Shown: positions 1 through 7,840 of the stretch, piece after piece
How positions within the stretch are numbered: the first letter of the stretch is position 1
How the letters are laid out: every line of letters starts with the position of its first letter
DNA from: Roseospira marina
Lineage (GTDB): Bacteria; Pseudomonadota; Alphaproteobacteria; Rhodospirillales; Rhodospirillaceae
Length of the DNA: 64,000 bases
NCBI RefSeq assembly: GCF_014197855.1
Contig: NZ_JACIGJ010000007.1
Location: 1-64,000 of the forward strand
Direction of reading: 5' to 3'
Translations under genes and position numbers: made by a program
Notes under the pieces: generated by a model
The model's database searches: none
What the model was told of the DNA's origin: nothing
What the model saw: the letters and a program-made list of their open reading frames with translations, nothing else

Positions 1-90
1 GCCCGCCCCGGCATCTCCATCCGCCGCAAACGCAAGCGCTGCGGATGGACCAACGAATTCGCCAGAACCATCATCGGCCAAATGCGATAG
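1..90 (+). CDS. 3' end of an unidentified gene (partial)
   Basis: An open frame enters from the left edge and stops at TAG 88-90. It encodes about 29 residues, ending in a basic stretch (RRKRKRC) followed by NEFARTIIGQMR. I do not recognise the family from this fragment. The basic C-terminus could belong to a nucleic-acid-binding protein, but that is a guess. No gene is evident in the following 180 bases up to the palindromic element at 275. Confidence 0.3.
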   Translation, partial: ARPGISIRRKRKRCGWTNEFARTIIGQMR

Positions 91-274
91 CCCTGATGTT
101 CGGCCATCACGACACACGCGAACGCCCGTTTCACGCGCGCCCTCGTGGAGCGCGGACCGTTCGGATTCGGCCCCTTTCGCCCATTCCGCCACGCGCCGCT
201 TCGGTTAAAAACGTCGGGAATGGGGCGGCGTGAGAGCATTCCCCCCTTCGGCGGAACCGGCACCGCGACGCGGC

Positions 275-306
275 GGCGATGGACCGGGCGAGTCCGGTCC
301 ATCGCC
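275..306. repeat. Intergenic 32-bp palindromic element, copy A
   Basis: Two perfect 13-base arms (275-287 and 294-306, GGCGATGGACCGG and its complement) flank a 6-base loop. The element lies 8 bases beyond the hcp stop codon. Copies B (43576-43607) and C (44482-44513) have the same length, the same outer GGCGAT/ATCGCC arms and the same trailing GATC. Its position past a gene end suits a REP-like element that may also act as an mRNA 3' hairpin. There is no T-run, so it is not a typical intrinsic terminator. Confidence 0.65.
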
Positions 307-314
307 GATCGGGC

Positions 315-1997
315 TCAGGCGTCCGCCATGATCGCGGCACAGTCCCCCGAAACCGTGCCCATCGGCTTCAGGTCAAAGGTCGAGACGAGCGTCTCCGCCA
401 CGGCCGGGGACAGGAACGCCGGCAGGGTCGGCCCCAGACGGATCCCCTTCACGCCCAACGACAACAGGGCCAGCAGCACGGCCACCGCCTTTTGTTCGTA
501 CCAGGCGATATCGTACGCGATCGGCAGATCGTTGATATCCTCGACGCCCAGAGCCTCCTTCAGCGCCAGGGCGATCTTGACCAGGGAGTAGGAATCGTTG
601 CACTGGCCGGCATCCAGCAGGCGCGGCACACCACCGATAGTGCCGAGGTCCAAGCTGTTGTAGCGGTACTTCGCGCATCCCGCGGTCAGAATGATGGCGT
701 CGTCGGGCAGGGCCGCCGCGAGATCGGTGTAATACTGGCGGGCCTTGTGCCGGCCATCGCATCCGGCCATGACCACGAACCGCCGGACGGCCCCACTGGA
801 CACCGCCTCGACAACCTGGTCGGCCAGCGACAGGACTTGGTTGTGCGCGAACCCGATCGACAGATCCGGTCCCTCCAGCGCCTGGGGCGGCGGGCACTGA
901 CGCGCCCGCTCAATGACCGCGGAAAAGTCTTTCGCCGCCCCATCCGGCGCGTCGGGGATATGGACCGCCCCCGGGTAGCCGACCGAACCGGTGGTGAACA
1001 GACGCGACAGATAGGTGTTGGCGCGGCGGGGCGGAACCAGACAGTTGGTGGTCATCAGGACGGCCCCGTGGAACGACTCGAACTCGGTCGTCTGTTGCCA
1101 CCAGGCGCCCCCGTAGTTGCCCACGAGATGTCGGTGCCGGGCGAGGCTTGGATAGGCGTGGGCCGGCAGCATCTCGCCGTGGGTGTAGACGTCGATGCCG
1201 GTTCCCGCCGTCTGCTCCAGCAGGTCGGCCAGATCCTTCAGGTCATGGCCGCTGACCAGGATACCGGGACGATCGCCGGCGCCGGTGGACACCCGGGTCA
1301 TTGTGGGATGGCCGTAGGTGTCGGTATTGGCGGCGTCCAGCACCGCCATGGCCGACACCGCGACCGATCCGGCCCGCAGAACCAGTTCGATCATCGCTTC
1401 GCGGGACAGCGCGATACAGGTCGACGCCAGGGCCTCGCGGATGAAGGCGTCGACCTGCGGATCAGTGCGTCCCAACACGGCAGCATGCTGCGCGTAGGCG
1501 GCGATGCCCTTCACACCGATCAGCAGAAGCTCACGCAGGGAGCGCTGGTCTTCGTCTTGGGTGGCCAGCACGCCGACATGCGCGCCCGTGTCGAGCCAGG
1601 TCGCCTCGGGGGCGCGCCAGACGGCGGCCTCGGGAGCCGCGTCCATCGAGCCTCCGGCGGCCCGCACCGCCTCGGCCAGGGCGTCGCGCCGGTCCAGCGC
1701 CTCTGTGATCAGCGCGCGGAAACGGTCGTCTTCCCAATTGACGTTGGTGATGGTCGCGAACAGGGCCTCGCGCAGAAACGGCGCCTGCTCCGCCAGCCGG
1801 GCGTGGGGTGCGGCGCGGCCAGTGGCGGCCTCGGGGCCAGGGGCAAGATCGTTGAGGGTCTCGGCGGTCCAGGCCAGGCCCCGAACGGCAAAGATCAGCA
1901 GATCCTGCAGAACGGCGGTCGTTTCCGGTTTGCCGCAGGTTCCCTTGACGGTGCACCCCGTGGCGGAGGCGGTTTCTTCACACTGAAAGCAGAACAT
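315..1997 (-). CDS. hcp: Hydroxylamine reductase / hybrid-cluster protein
   Basis: Encodes a 560-residue cytoplasmic iron-sulfur protein that reduces hydroxylamine to ammonia and, in known systems, detoxifies nitric oxide during nitrosative stress. The start is ATG 1997 (MFCFQCEE), with GGAG upstream; the frame is open 24 codons further but without family similarity. N-terminal cysteines C3, C6, C15 and C21 are spaced as in the 4Fe-4S (Desulfovibrio-like) class. Hybrid-cluster ligand motifs are all visible: THGEMLPAH, TTNCLVPP, VVMAGCDGR, TAGCAKYR, DAGQCNDS and AWYEQKAVA. It is divergent from an NsrR-like regulator, the usual controller of hcp, with a palindrome between them. Identification is secure. 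Confidence 0.96.
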   Translation of the reverse strand: MFCFQCEETASATGCTVKGTCGKPETTAVLQDLLIFAVRGLAWTAETLNDLAPGPEAATGRAAPHARLAEQAPFLREALFATITNVNWEDDRFRALITEALDRRDALAEAVRAAGGSMDAAPEAAVWRAPEATWLDTGAHVGVLATQDEDQRSLRELLLIGVKGIAAYAQHAAVLGRTDPQVDAFIREALASTCIALSREAMIELVLRAGSVAVSAMAVLDAANTDTYGHPTMTRVSTGAGDRPGILVSGHDLKDLADLLEQTAGTGIDVYTHGEMLPAHAYPSLARHRHLVGNYGGAWWQQTTEFESFHGAVLMTTNCLVPPRRANTYLSRLFTTGSVGYPGAVHIPDAPDGAAKDFSAVIERARQCPPPQALEGPDLSIGFAHNQVLSLADQVVEAVSSGAVRRFVVMAGCDGRHKARQYYTDLAAALPDDAIILTAGCAKYRYNSLDLGTIGGVPRLLDAGQCNDSYSLVKIALALKEALGVEDINDLPIAYDIAWYEQKAVAVLLALLSLGVKGIRLGPTLPAFLSPAVAETLVSTFDLKPMGTVSGDCAAIMADA

Positions 1998-2124
1998 CGC
2001 GTGGGGCGCTCCATGCCAGGGAGAGGGGGGCGACCCCGACGGCTGGCCCGGCGACAGTGGCACAGCCAAATCGGGACAGGCAAATCGGCATCGCAGATAC
2101 CTATTTACAGACTCGAAATCGGCT

Positions 2125-2144
2125 TTTCAAATGCTTATTTGAAA
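2125..2144. promoter_or_regulatory. 20-bp palindrome in the hcp-nsrR divergent region, candidate operator
   Basis: TTTCAAAT (2125-2132), spacer GCTT, then ATTTGAAA (2137-2144) form a perfect inverted repeat in an AT-rich patch of otherwise GC-rich DNA. It lies 35 bases before the regulator start and about 130 bases before hcp. The symmetry suits a dimeric regulator, most simply the adjacent Rrf2/NsrR protein. It is not a clean FNR/NnrR site (TTGAT-N4-ATCAA), although the 4-base spacer is the same. Regulation is inferred. Confidence 0.6.
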
Positions 2145-2179
2145 CGCTGCGATCGCAGGCATGGATCAAGGACCCTGGA

Positions 2180-2590
2180 ATGCGCCTGACCCTGTTCACC
2201 GATTACGGCCTCCGGACCCTGATGCGCTTGGCCGGCGAGCCGGATCGGGTTTTCACCGCCGAGGGGCTGGCCAACGAACTCGATATCTCCCGCAATCACC
2301 TGACCAAGGTGGTTCGGGAACTGGCAGCGTTGGGGTTTGTCGCAACGCGGCGGGGGTCGGGAGGTGGATTTCAGCTCGGCCGGTCCGCGACCGCGATCAC
2401 GCTGGGGGATGTCGCCCGGGCCCTGGAACCCCGGCAGGCGCTGGTGGAGTGCTTTCAGCCCGATGGCGGCGCCTGCACCCTGACCGCTCGCTGCCAGTTG
2501 AAGCGACCGCTGGCGGCCGCTCAGGAAGCCTTTTTTCAGACGCTGGACGTCGTGTCGCTGGCGGACTGCGCCCTGGGTCCGCCGGACTGA
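2180..2590 (+). CDS. nsrR: Rrf2-family nitrite/NO-sensing repressor (NsrR-like)
   Basis: Encodes a 136-residue regulator. The start is ATG 2180 (MRLTLFTDYGLRTLMRLAG), the conserved beginning of Rrf2 proteins; the open frame before it lacks similarity. Residues 1-65 form a winged helix (ISRNHLTKVVRELAALG recognition region), followed by the family signature RGSGGGFQLGR. Three cysteines spaced C-X7-C-X5-C (ECFQPDGGACTLTARC) match NsrR iron-sulfur ligands, the first gap being longer than the X4 of E. coli. NsrR proteins lose their cluster with NO and derepress targets such as hcp, which is divergently transcribed here. IscR or another Rrf2 protein is less likely given the neighbour. Confidence 0.88.
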   Translation: MRLTLFTDYGLRTLMRLAGEPDRVFTAEGLANELDISRNHLTKVVRELAALGFVATRRGSGGGFQLGRSATAITLGDVARALEPRQALVECFQPDGGACTLTARCQLKRPLAAAQEAFFQTLDVVSLADCALGPPD

Positions 2591-2866
2591 AACCCCGGGG
2601 CGAACGGTCGGGACCCCGCGCGCGTGACACGGCGGCCATGCGGGCCCGCTCTTTTGAAGAATCGAGGGCGCGCCACGCCATTTACGGGACAGACGAAGCT
2701 CTTCTCCTGCATGCGATCAAGAAGACTCAAACCGGCCGTCTCTTCCCGCTGTTGCATCTGGTTTTTCAGAACAGGACATGGGATTGTAGCGCTCGCTTGT
2801 GCGTCCTGACCTCAGAAGTGCCGGGGTCCGTGACGGGCGACCTCCAATTTTTGGTTTATTGGTATC

Positions 2867-3592
2867 ATGTCCGCCTCTCCTCCTGCGCCGCCGCCGATTG
2901 GCGAGACGATCCGGTTGGTCGTGCGCGATGCTCTTGTGGTCATCCTGACCTTCGTTGTCATGTTCATGGGGGTCGGCCGGGCCAGCGCCGAGGCCGGCCT
3001 GAACGCACTACAGACCGCCTTCATGACGCTGTTCACCGTGGCCGCACCGGCCCAGGCGGCGGCCATGCAGATCCTGGACAGCGACACCGCCGGGGCCACC
3101 GCCTGGGTGGCGGCCGTGGTGGCCGTCATCATTGTCAACCTTCGCTTCATGGTGATGGCGGCGTCCATCCTGGGCCGCTTGCCCAACCCCGGTGTGGCAA
3201 AGGGCATCGGCGCCATCGGCCTGATCTCGGCCAGTTCGTTCGCGATCCTTCTGCCCCGCCTGATGGGCGAGGCGCCCCGCCGCCCGATCCTGTACTGCGG
3301 CCTGGTCGGGCTGGCCTGCTCGCTGTCCGCCGTGTTCGGCGCGGTGCTGGGCCATCAGATTGCGACCGCCGTGCCGGTGCTGGTGGGGACCGCGCTGGGC
3401 GCCATGATCCCGATCTATTTCGCCACCCTGATCGCCCGCCAGGGGCGGCATCGCATCCTGATGCTGAACGCGCTGGCCGGCGCCGTCCTGGTGCCGCTGG
3501 CCGCGCCGCTCCTGGGCAGCTTCTCGCTGATCGTCGTGCCTCTGGTGGTGTCGGGGCTGACCCTGCTGATTCCGTCGTCGAAGGAGGCCTGA
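2867..3592 (+). CDS. azlC: AzlC-family branched-chain amino acid exporter, large subunit
   Basis: Encodes 241 residues with about six hydrophobic segments, an integral inner-membrane protein. Family hallmarks are seen near residue 60 (TVAAPAQAAAMQIL) and near 90 (NLRFMVMAASI, corresponding to the conserved N-L-R-x-x-x-Y/M-S/A-A-S of AzlC). With AzlD it forms an exporter of branched-chain or related amino acids or analogues. The gene stops 3 bases before the azlD-type ATG, so the two are translationally coupled. No clear Shine-Dalgarno precedes ATG 2867, where the upstream bases are AT-rich (GGTTTATTGGTATC). The substrate cannot be told from sequence. Confidence 0.82.
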   Translation: MSASPPAPPPIGETIRLVVRDALVVILTFVVMFMGVGRASAEAGLNALQTAFMTLFTVAAPAQAAAMQILDSDTAGATAWVAAVVAVIIVNLRFMVMAASILGRLPNPGVAKGIGAIGLISASSFAILLPRLMGEAPRRPILYCGLVGLACSLSAVFGAVLGHQIATAVPVLVGTALGAMIPIYFATLIARQGRHRILMLNALAGAVLVPLAAPLLGSFSLIVVPLVVSGLTLLIPSSKEA

Positions 3593-3595
3593 CCC

Positions 3596-3955
3596 ATGCC
3601 GGATCCCGCGTTCGCACCCTGGCAGCTGTGGGCCGTCGCCGCAGGCGGTGGTCTGGGCACCCTCGCCCTCCGCCTGATCCCCGTGTTCGGGCAAAACGTG
3701 ATCCGCGGGGAACGCACGCGGGCATTCCTCGACCGCGCCGGGTACGGCATTCTGGGCGGGATCGTGTCAAGTTCGGCGCTGAAGGCCGGCGCGGTGCTCA
3801 CCGCCGGGCAGGGCCTTGCCGGGGCCGGCCCGTGGATCGGTCTCGGCTGCGCCGGTCTGGCGTTGCTGCTGGCGCTGTGGCGCGGCGGAACCCTGCTGCC
3901 GACGGGGATCGGGCTGGCGGTATTCGTGACCGCCGGTCTGGTTCTGATGGGCTGA
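3596..3955 (+). CDS. azlD: AzlD-family branched-chain amino acid exporter, small subunit
   Basis: Encodes a 119-residue hydrophobic protein with about four membrane segments. The conserved AzlD start is visible (LGTLALRLIPVF, matching the family T-x-x-x-R-x-x-P). It begins 3 bases after the azlC stop and is followed 25 bases later by a strong terminator. AzlD is the obligatory small partner of AzlC in exporters such as AzlCD and YgaZH. This copy is slightly longer than the usual 100-110 residues. Confidence 0.8.
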   Translation: MPDPAFAPWQLWAVAAGGGLGTLALRLIPVFGQNVIRGERTRAFLDRAGYGILGGIVSSSALKAGAVLTAGQGLAGAGPWIGLGCAGLALLLALWRGGTLLPTGIGLAVFVTAGLVLMG

Positions 3956-3980
3956 CCAACGGTTCGCGCCGCGCGCGCAC

Positions 3981-4021
3981 GAAAACACCCCCGGTCGGAG
4001 CACTCCGCCGGGGGTGTTTTC
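3981..4021. terminator. Strong bidirectional intrinsic terminator between azlD and bioY
   Basis: A perfect 14-base stem (3981-3994 GAAAACACCCCCGG with 4008-4021) carries an A-run on one side and a T-run on the other. An inner CGGAG/CTCCG pairing sits within the loop. It can therefore stop transcription of azlCD on plus and bioMNY on minus. Confidence 0.92.
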
Positions 4022-4052
4022 GTTGCAGCCGGGCGAGGAACCCCGCCTGGGA

Positions 4053-4619
4053 TCAGGCCGCCGGCTGATGCATGGCCGGAAACGCCTTGCGGATCGCCAC
4101 GACGGCCAACGCGGTCAGCCCGGCCTTGAGCATATCGCCCGGAATGAAGGCCAGGGAGCCCACCGCCACCTTCACCAGCGACACGCCGGTGTTCACGGAC
4201 GCCCAGGGAATGCCGATCGCGTAGACGACCACGATGCCGCCCAGGAAGCAGTACAGGAACGACTTGAAGGGCTCGATGGTGGCCCAGGCGCGTTCGTGCA
4301 GATACCCGATCAGGACGGCACCGAGCACCCAGCCGAACATGAACCCGGCGGTCGGCCCGAAGAACACGCCCAGCCCGCCCCGGCCGCCGGACAGCAACGG
4401 CAGGCCGATCGCGACCAGAAGCAGGAACAGAAGGATGGACAGGCCGCCCCGCTTGGCGCCCAGGATGGCGCCGCTCAGCATCACACCCATGGACTGGGCC
4501 GTGATGGGCACGCCCAGGGCCGGGATGGTGATCGGCGGAAACAGAGCCAGAGCGGCCATCAGGGCCGCGAACAGGGCGATCAGAACGATGTCTTTGGTTC
4601 GAACGACGGTGTGTTTCAT
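4053..4619 (-). CDS. bioY: Biotin ECF transporter S component BioY
   Basis: Encodes a 188-residue substrate-binding membrane protein with about six transmembrane helices. BioY signatures are the N-terminal ITIPALGVPITAQSMGVML region (about residues 30-50) and GPTAGFMFGW near residue 88. It captures biotin and works with the BioM ATPase and BioN transmembrane coupler. Its ATG overlaps the bioN stop by 4 bases (4616-4619). It is last in a bioM-bioN-bioY operon that ends at the terminator 3981-4021. The operon lies directly downstream of a biotin-dependent malonate decarboxylase operon, suggesting biotin supply as the shared theme. Confidence 0.95.
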   Translation of the reverse strand: MKHTVVRTKDIVLIALFAALMAALALFPPITIPALGVPITAQSMGVMLSGAILGAKRGGLSILLFLLLVAIGLPLLSGGRGGLGVFFGPTAGFMFGWVLGAVLIGYLHERAWATIEPFKSFLYCFLGGIVVVYAIGIPWASVNTGVSLVKVAVGSLAFIPGDMLKAGLTALAVVAIRKAFPAMHQPAA

Positions 4620-5341
4620 GACGACCTCGGAGCGGGCGCGGGGGACGAAGCGGCCGCCGATCCAGCGCGTGGAGTGACGGGCACGGGCGTGCGGGCGGGC
4701 GCGGCGTCCTCGTCATCGTCGCCGCCGGAGCGCGCCTCGATGGCGTCCGTCACGTCCCCGGCCATCCGCAGCGTGCGGATCAGCAGCGGCAACGCCAACG
4801 CAAGCGGGTTGTGACCCAGGCCCCGGGCGCGCTGCGCATCCCGAACCTCCTGCGCCAGCCCGCCGATCACCGGCAGGAAACGAAGCGCCAGGGAAATCGC
4901 CAGCGCCACCTTGCCTGGATGGACGCCGAAGACGCGGAATGGTGTCAAGGCGCGGGTGATGACGGCGATCATGGTGTCGCTGGGGGTGGTCAGAGTGACC
5001 AGCTGCGCCAGCGCGACCAGGGTGATGATGCGGGTCACGATCGCGACCGCCAGGATCCAGGACTCCATAAAGCCCTGCACCAGGAAAATCGGGACCAGCA
5101 GCCAGATCATGGGGCGGATGACCCCAAACAGGCGGCGGACGGGCTGGCGGGCGATCGCATAGCCCGCGCCGGTCAGGGCGAGCGCACCGCCGAGCACCCA
5201 CAGCGATGTCGTGAAGGCAAGGCCGGTGCCCGCAGCCGCCAGCACGAGAAGCTTGATCCCGGCCGGCATGCGGTGCAGCGGGGACCGGCCGGGCCGCGTG
5301 CGCGCCGGAGCGTGGGACTCGGAGGACGGCGTCGGGCTCAT
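4616..5341 (-). CDS. bioN: Biotin ECF transporter T component BioN
   Basis: Encodes 241 residues with a proline-rich N-terminus (1-25), about five membrane segments and the two cytoplasmic coupling motifs of T components, QRARGLG and IEARSG (near residues 170 and 205), which dock on the ATPase. The roughly 35-residue tail rich in Asp, Ala, Pro and Ser is probably disordered. It overlaps bioM by 4 bases at its start and bioY by 4 bases at its end. Confidence 0.9.
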   Translation of the reverse strand: MSPTPSSESHAPARTRPGRSPLHRMPAGIKLLVLAAAGTGLAFTTSLWVLGGALALTGAGYAIARQPVRRLFGVIRPMIWLLVPIFLVQGFMESWILAVAIVTRIITLVALAQLVTLTTPSDTMIAVITRALTPFRVFGVHPGKVALAISLALRFLPVIGGLAQEVRDAQRARGLGHNPLALALPLLIRTLRMAGDVTDAIEARSGGDDDEDAAPARTPVPVTPRAGSAAASSPAPAPRSS

Positions 5342-6018
5342 TGCATCCGCTCCACATAGCGGGCGAGCGCGGCCGAGGGCGCATCGTCCACGAGGATCCG
5401 GCCCTCGTCGAACACCAGCACCCGGTCGAACTCATTCAGCAGCGCCAGATCGTGCGTGACCACGATCACGGTCTGCTCCATCTCGCGAATGGTGCGGGCA
5501 ATCATGCGGGCGTTGCGCAGATCCAGCAACGTGGTCGGCTCGTCGAACACCACGCAGGCGGGGTTCGTGATCAGGGCGCCCGCGATGGCGAGAAGCTGCT
5601 TCTGCCCGCCGGACAGGGTGTGCGCCGGCTGCTGGCGCAAGTGCTCCAACCCATAGCGGGAGAGGACCGTATCGACCAGCGACTCGCGCTCGTCGCGGGG
5701 CAGCTTCAGCCCCTTGAGGCCGAAGGCCACGTCTTCCTCGACCACGGGAAACACGATCTGGTTGTCGGGATTCTGGAACACAAACCCGACCCGGCGCCGG
5801 ATGGCCTTGCCGGCCTTCGCGGTGTCCAGGCCGTCGACCACGACCGATCCGCGCGTGGGCAGGACCAGACCGTTCAACAGGCGGGCGAAGGTACTCTTGC
5901 CGGATCCGTTGCTGCCGACCACACCGATCCGCTTCTCCGCCAGGGTGACGGAGACGCCTTTCAACGCTTCAAAGGATTCAAAGCGTTTGACGACGTCGGT
6001 CACTTCAATGGTGGTCAT
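5338..6018 (-). CDS. bioM: Biotin ECF transporter ATPase BioM
   Basis: Encodes a 226-residue ABC ATPase. Walker A is GSNGSGKS (about residues 34-41), the Q-loop is in VFQNPDNQ, the signature is LSGGQKQ and Walker B is CVVFDEPTTLLD. NPDNQ after the Q-loop is typical of ECF-type ATPases (CbiO/BioM). It powers biotin uptake with BioN and BioY. It is first in the operon; a hairpin with a T-run lies 63-83 bases upstream on the same strand and separates it from the mad operon, so bioMNY probably has its own start or is reached by partial readthrough. Confidence 0.93.
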   Translation of the reverse strand: MTTIEVTDVVKRFESFEALKGVSVTLAEKRIGVVGSNGSGKSTFARLLNGLVLPTRGSVVVDGLDTAKAGKAIRRRVGFVFQNPDNQIVFPVVEEDVAFGLKGLKLPRDERESLVDTVLSRYGLEHLRQQPAHTLSGGQKQLLAIAGALITNPACVVFDEPTTLLDLRNARMIARTIREMEQTVIVVTHDLALLNEFDRVLVFDEGRILVDDAPSAALARYVERMQ

Positions 6019-6080
6019 CGTTCACGTCCCCGGGGTGCGATCCCGCTTCGCCGGCCCCACATGTCCTTTGGTTTGAAAAC

Positions 6081-6101
6081 CGGCTCCTCCGCCCGGAGCC
6101 G
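6081..6101 (-). terminator. Intrinsic terminator between the mad operon and bioM
   Basis: Read on the minus strand, CGGCTCC and GGAGCCG (7-bp stem, 7-base loop) are followed by G and four T. It lies about 190 bases past the madM stop and 63 bases before bioM. It most simply ends the mad transcript; it could also work as an attenuator for bioMNY, which I cannot decide. Confidence 0.6.
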
Positions 6102-6289
6102 TCGGTAACGCTCAAAAGTGATGGCGGCGCGCGGATGAGGCAAGCTGTGTGATCCCCTCAGAACCGGGTCACACCGCCGTTGGTCCGCGCGGCCGCCACC
6201 ATTTCTTGTCTTGACACGTCCAGATGCAGGATCACACTGGTACGTGGTCTCACGATCTTGAGGTCGAGTCCGTCTTGCCGGACGAACTC

Positions 6290-7054
6290 TTAGCCGAACA
6301 GCGCATTCAAGATCATGTAGCCAAGCGACGGAACCACCAGGCAGCCAAAGCCCGTGTAGAAGGTGGCCGTCAACGCACCATAGGGCACGAGCTTGGGATC
6401 GGTTGCCGCCAATCCCGCCGCGACGCCACTGGTGCTTCCCATCAGCCCACCATACACCGCCGCGGCGGACGGGTTGGTGAGGCCGGCGATCTTGGCCAAA
6501 AACGGGGTCAGGATCATGACCGCGATGGACTTGACCACGCCGGCCGCCACGGACAGGGCGATCACTTCCGACGATGCGCCTAGGGCGGCGCCCGTGACGG
6601 GACCCACAATGAACGTCGCGGCGCCGCCCCCGATGGTCGCCATGCTGACCGGATCCGTATAGCCGAAGGCATAGGACGCCGCGGCGCCAACCACCGTGGC
6701 AATGACCAGGGACGTGCACAGCGCGATCACGCCGGGCAGACCCGCCTTTTTCAACTCTTCCATCCGCACACCGTAAGCGGTGGCGATGATGGCGAAGTCG
6801 CGGAACATGCCGCCGCCCATCAGGGCGAAGCCGGAGAAGAACGACACATCGGCAATACCGTGCTTGCCGCCCGTCGTCTTGCCCCCGACGTAGGCCAGGA
6901 TCAGACCGCACACGATGGCGATGGCCGAGCCATGAATGCGGTTGTTGGTGCCCTTCTTGCCCACGACCATGGCGACCCAGGTGATGAGCCCGACCACCAG
7001 AAATGCGGTGACCAGCGGGTACTTCATGAATGGATGAAGAATGGAGTCGATCAT
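6290..7054 (-). CDS. madM: Malonate transporter subunit MadM
   Basis: Encodes a 254-residue inner-membrane protein with about seven or eight hydrophobic segments. Sequence features of the MadM family include the glycine-rich GGGMFRDFAIIATAYG and GGLMGSTSGVAAGLAATDPKLVPYG regions. With MadL it forms the two-subunit malonate transporter (malonate/Na+ symport in Malonomonas rubra). Its start overlaps the madL stop by 4 bases (7051-7054). It is the last gene of the malonate operon. Confidence 0.93.
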   Translation of the reverse strand: MIDSILHPFMKYPLVTAFLVVGLITWVAMVVGKKGTNNRIHGSAIAIVCGLILAYVGGKTTGGKHGIADVSFFSGFALMGGGMFRDFAIIATAYGVRMEELKKAGLPGVIALCTSLVIATVVGAAASYAFGYTDPVSMATIGGGAATFIVGPVTGAALGASSEVIALSVAAGVVKSIAVMILTPFLAKIAGLTNPSAAAVYGGLMGSTSGVAAGLAATDPKLVPYGALTATFYTGFGCLVVPSLGYMILNALFG

Positions 7055-7446
7055 TTCGAGCCCTCCTCAACAGCGGTTTCGGTCTCGTCGCCGTTCTTGG
7101 CGAGCGCAGCAATCGGCCGGATGAGAAGGAAGCCCGTGAACACGGCTCCAAGGCCCGCCACGAACGCCAGCGCGCCGGCGTCAAACGCGGCCACGACGTT
7201 CTGACGGGCGGCCATGGCCACCACGATCGGAATGTACATCGCGCTCCAGAACTGGACGCCGGACTCGGCGGCCTTGGAGAGCATCTCCTTGTCCAAAAGC
7301 TTCTGGGACAGAAGAACCAGGATCAGCATCGCAATACCAACGCCACCAATATTGGCGTTAATACCCACAGCCAGACCCAGGAGCTGGCCGAGTATCGTGC
7401 CGACCAGCATACAAGCACTCAGAAGTGCTACACCGTAGATCACCAT
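7051..7446 (-). CDS. madL: Malonate transporter subunit MadL
   Basis: Encodes a 131-residue small membrane partner of MadM with four predicted helices. The conserved INANIGGVGIAMLILVLL stretch is at about residues 29-46 and the C-terminus is acidic. It is coupled to madM by a 4-base overlap. The 107 bases before it, after madF, contain a 13-base direct repeat but no gene. Confidence 0.93.
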   Translation of the reverse strand: MVIYGVALLSACMLVGTILGQLLGLAVGINANIGGVGIAMLILVLLSQKLLDKEMLSKAAESGVQFWSAMYIPIVVAMAARQNVVAAFDAGALAFVAGLGAVFTGFLLIRPIAALAKNGDETETAVEEGSK

Positions 7447-7457
7447 ATCACCACTTC

Positions 7458-7487
7458 CTTTACAGGATCGGATACTTTACAGGATCG
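7458..7487. repeat. 13-bp direct repeat upstream of madL
   Basis: CTTTACAGGATCG occurs at 7458-7470 and again at 7475-7487, a 17-base offset. It lies 11 bases before the madL start, in its presumed leader. The role is unknown; it may be a local duplication. Confidence 0.5.
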
Positions 7488-7553
7488 CTTTAAGAGGTGC
7501 GTGGGGTCGAGGCCGTCCCGACCCCACGATCACTCAGTCACAGGGTCACGGAT

Positions 7554-7763
7554 TTACTCGATGGTCATCAGAACGGCGCCCGGCTTCAGGCGGTCGCCGG
7601 CCTTGACGGCGATCGACTTGACGGTGCCGTCGAGCGGCGCCGGGGTGTTGTTCTTCATCTTCATGGCTTCGACCACGGCCACGGTCTGGCCCTTGGTGAC
7701 GGTGGCGCCTTCTTCGACCTCGAGAGAGATCACGACAGACGGCATTTTAACTTTGAGGTCCAT
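7554..7763 (-). CDS. madF: Biotin carrier protein of malonate decarboxylase, MadF
   Basis: Encodes a 69-residue biotinyl domain. The start is ATG 7763 (MDLKVKMPSV), preceded by an AAGGAGA-type site; an open frame extends upstream but does not look coding. The biotin-accepting lysine is K35 in EAMKM, and paired glycines mark the beta-barrel hairpins. MadF takes CO2 from malonyl-ACP through MadC/MadD and gives it to membrane-bound MadB. The operon's own birA and the nearby bioMNY would serve this lysine. Confidence 0.95.
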   Translation of the reverse strand: MDLKVKMPSVVISLEVEEGATVTKGQTVAVVEAMKMKNNTPAPLDGTVKSIAVKAGDRLKPGAVLMTIE

Positions 7764-7840
7764 GTGCTTTCTCCTTGTAAAAGCGGACTGACTCGGCGAG
7801 TTCACTTGCCCTCGCCATCGACAATCGCACTGATGCACGG

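Noticed and set aside
2125-2144. FNR/NnrR box
   Set aside because: The half-sites are CAAAT/ATTTG, not TTGAT/ATCAA, although the 4-base spacing is the same.
279-2189. A 636-codon open frame on the plus strand opposite hcp
   Set aside because: It is the antisense shadow of hcp in GC-rich DNA; composition is Gly/Arg/Gln rich with no motif, while hcp on the other strand has all family residues.
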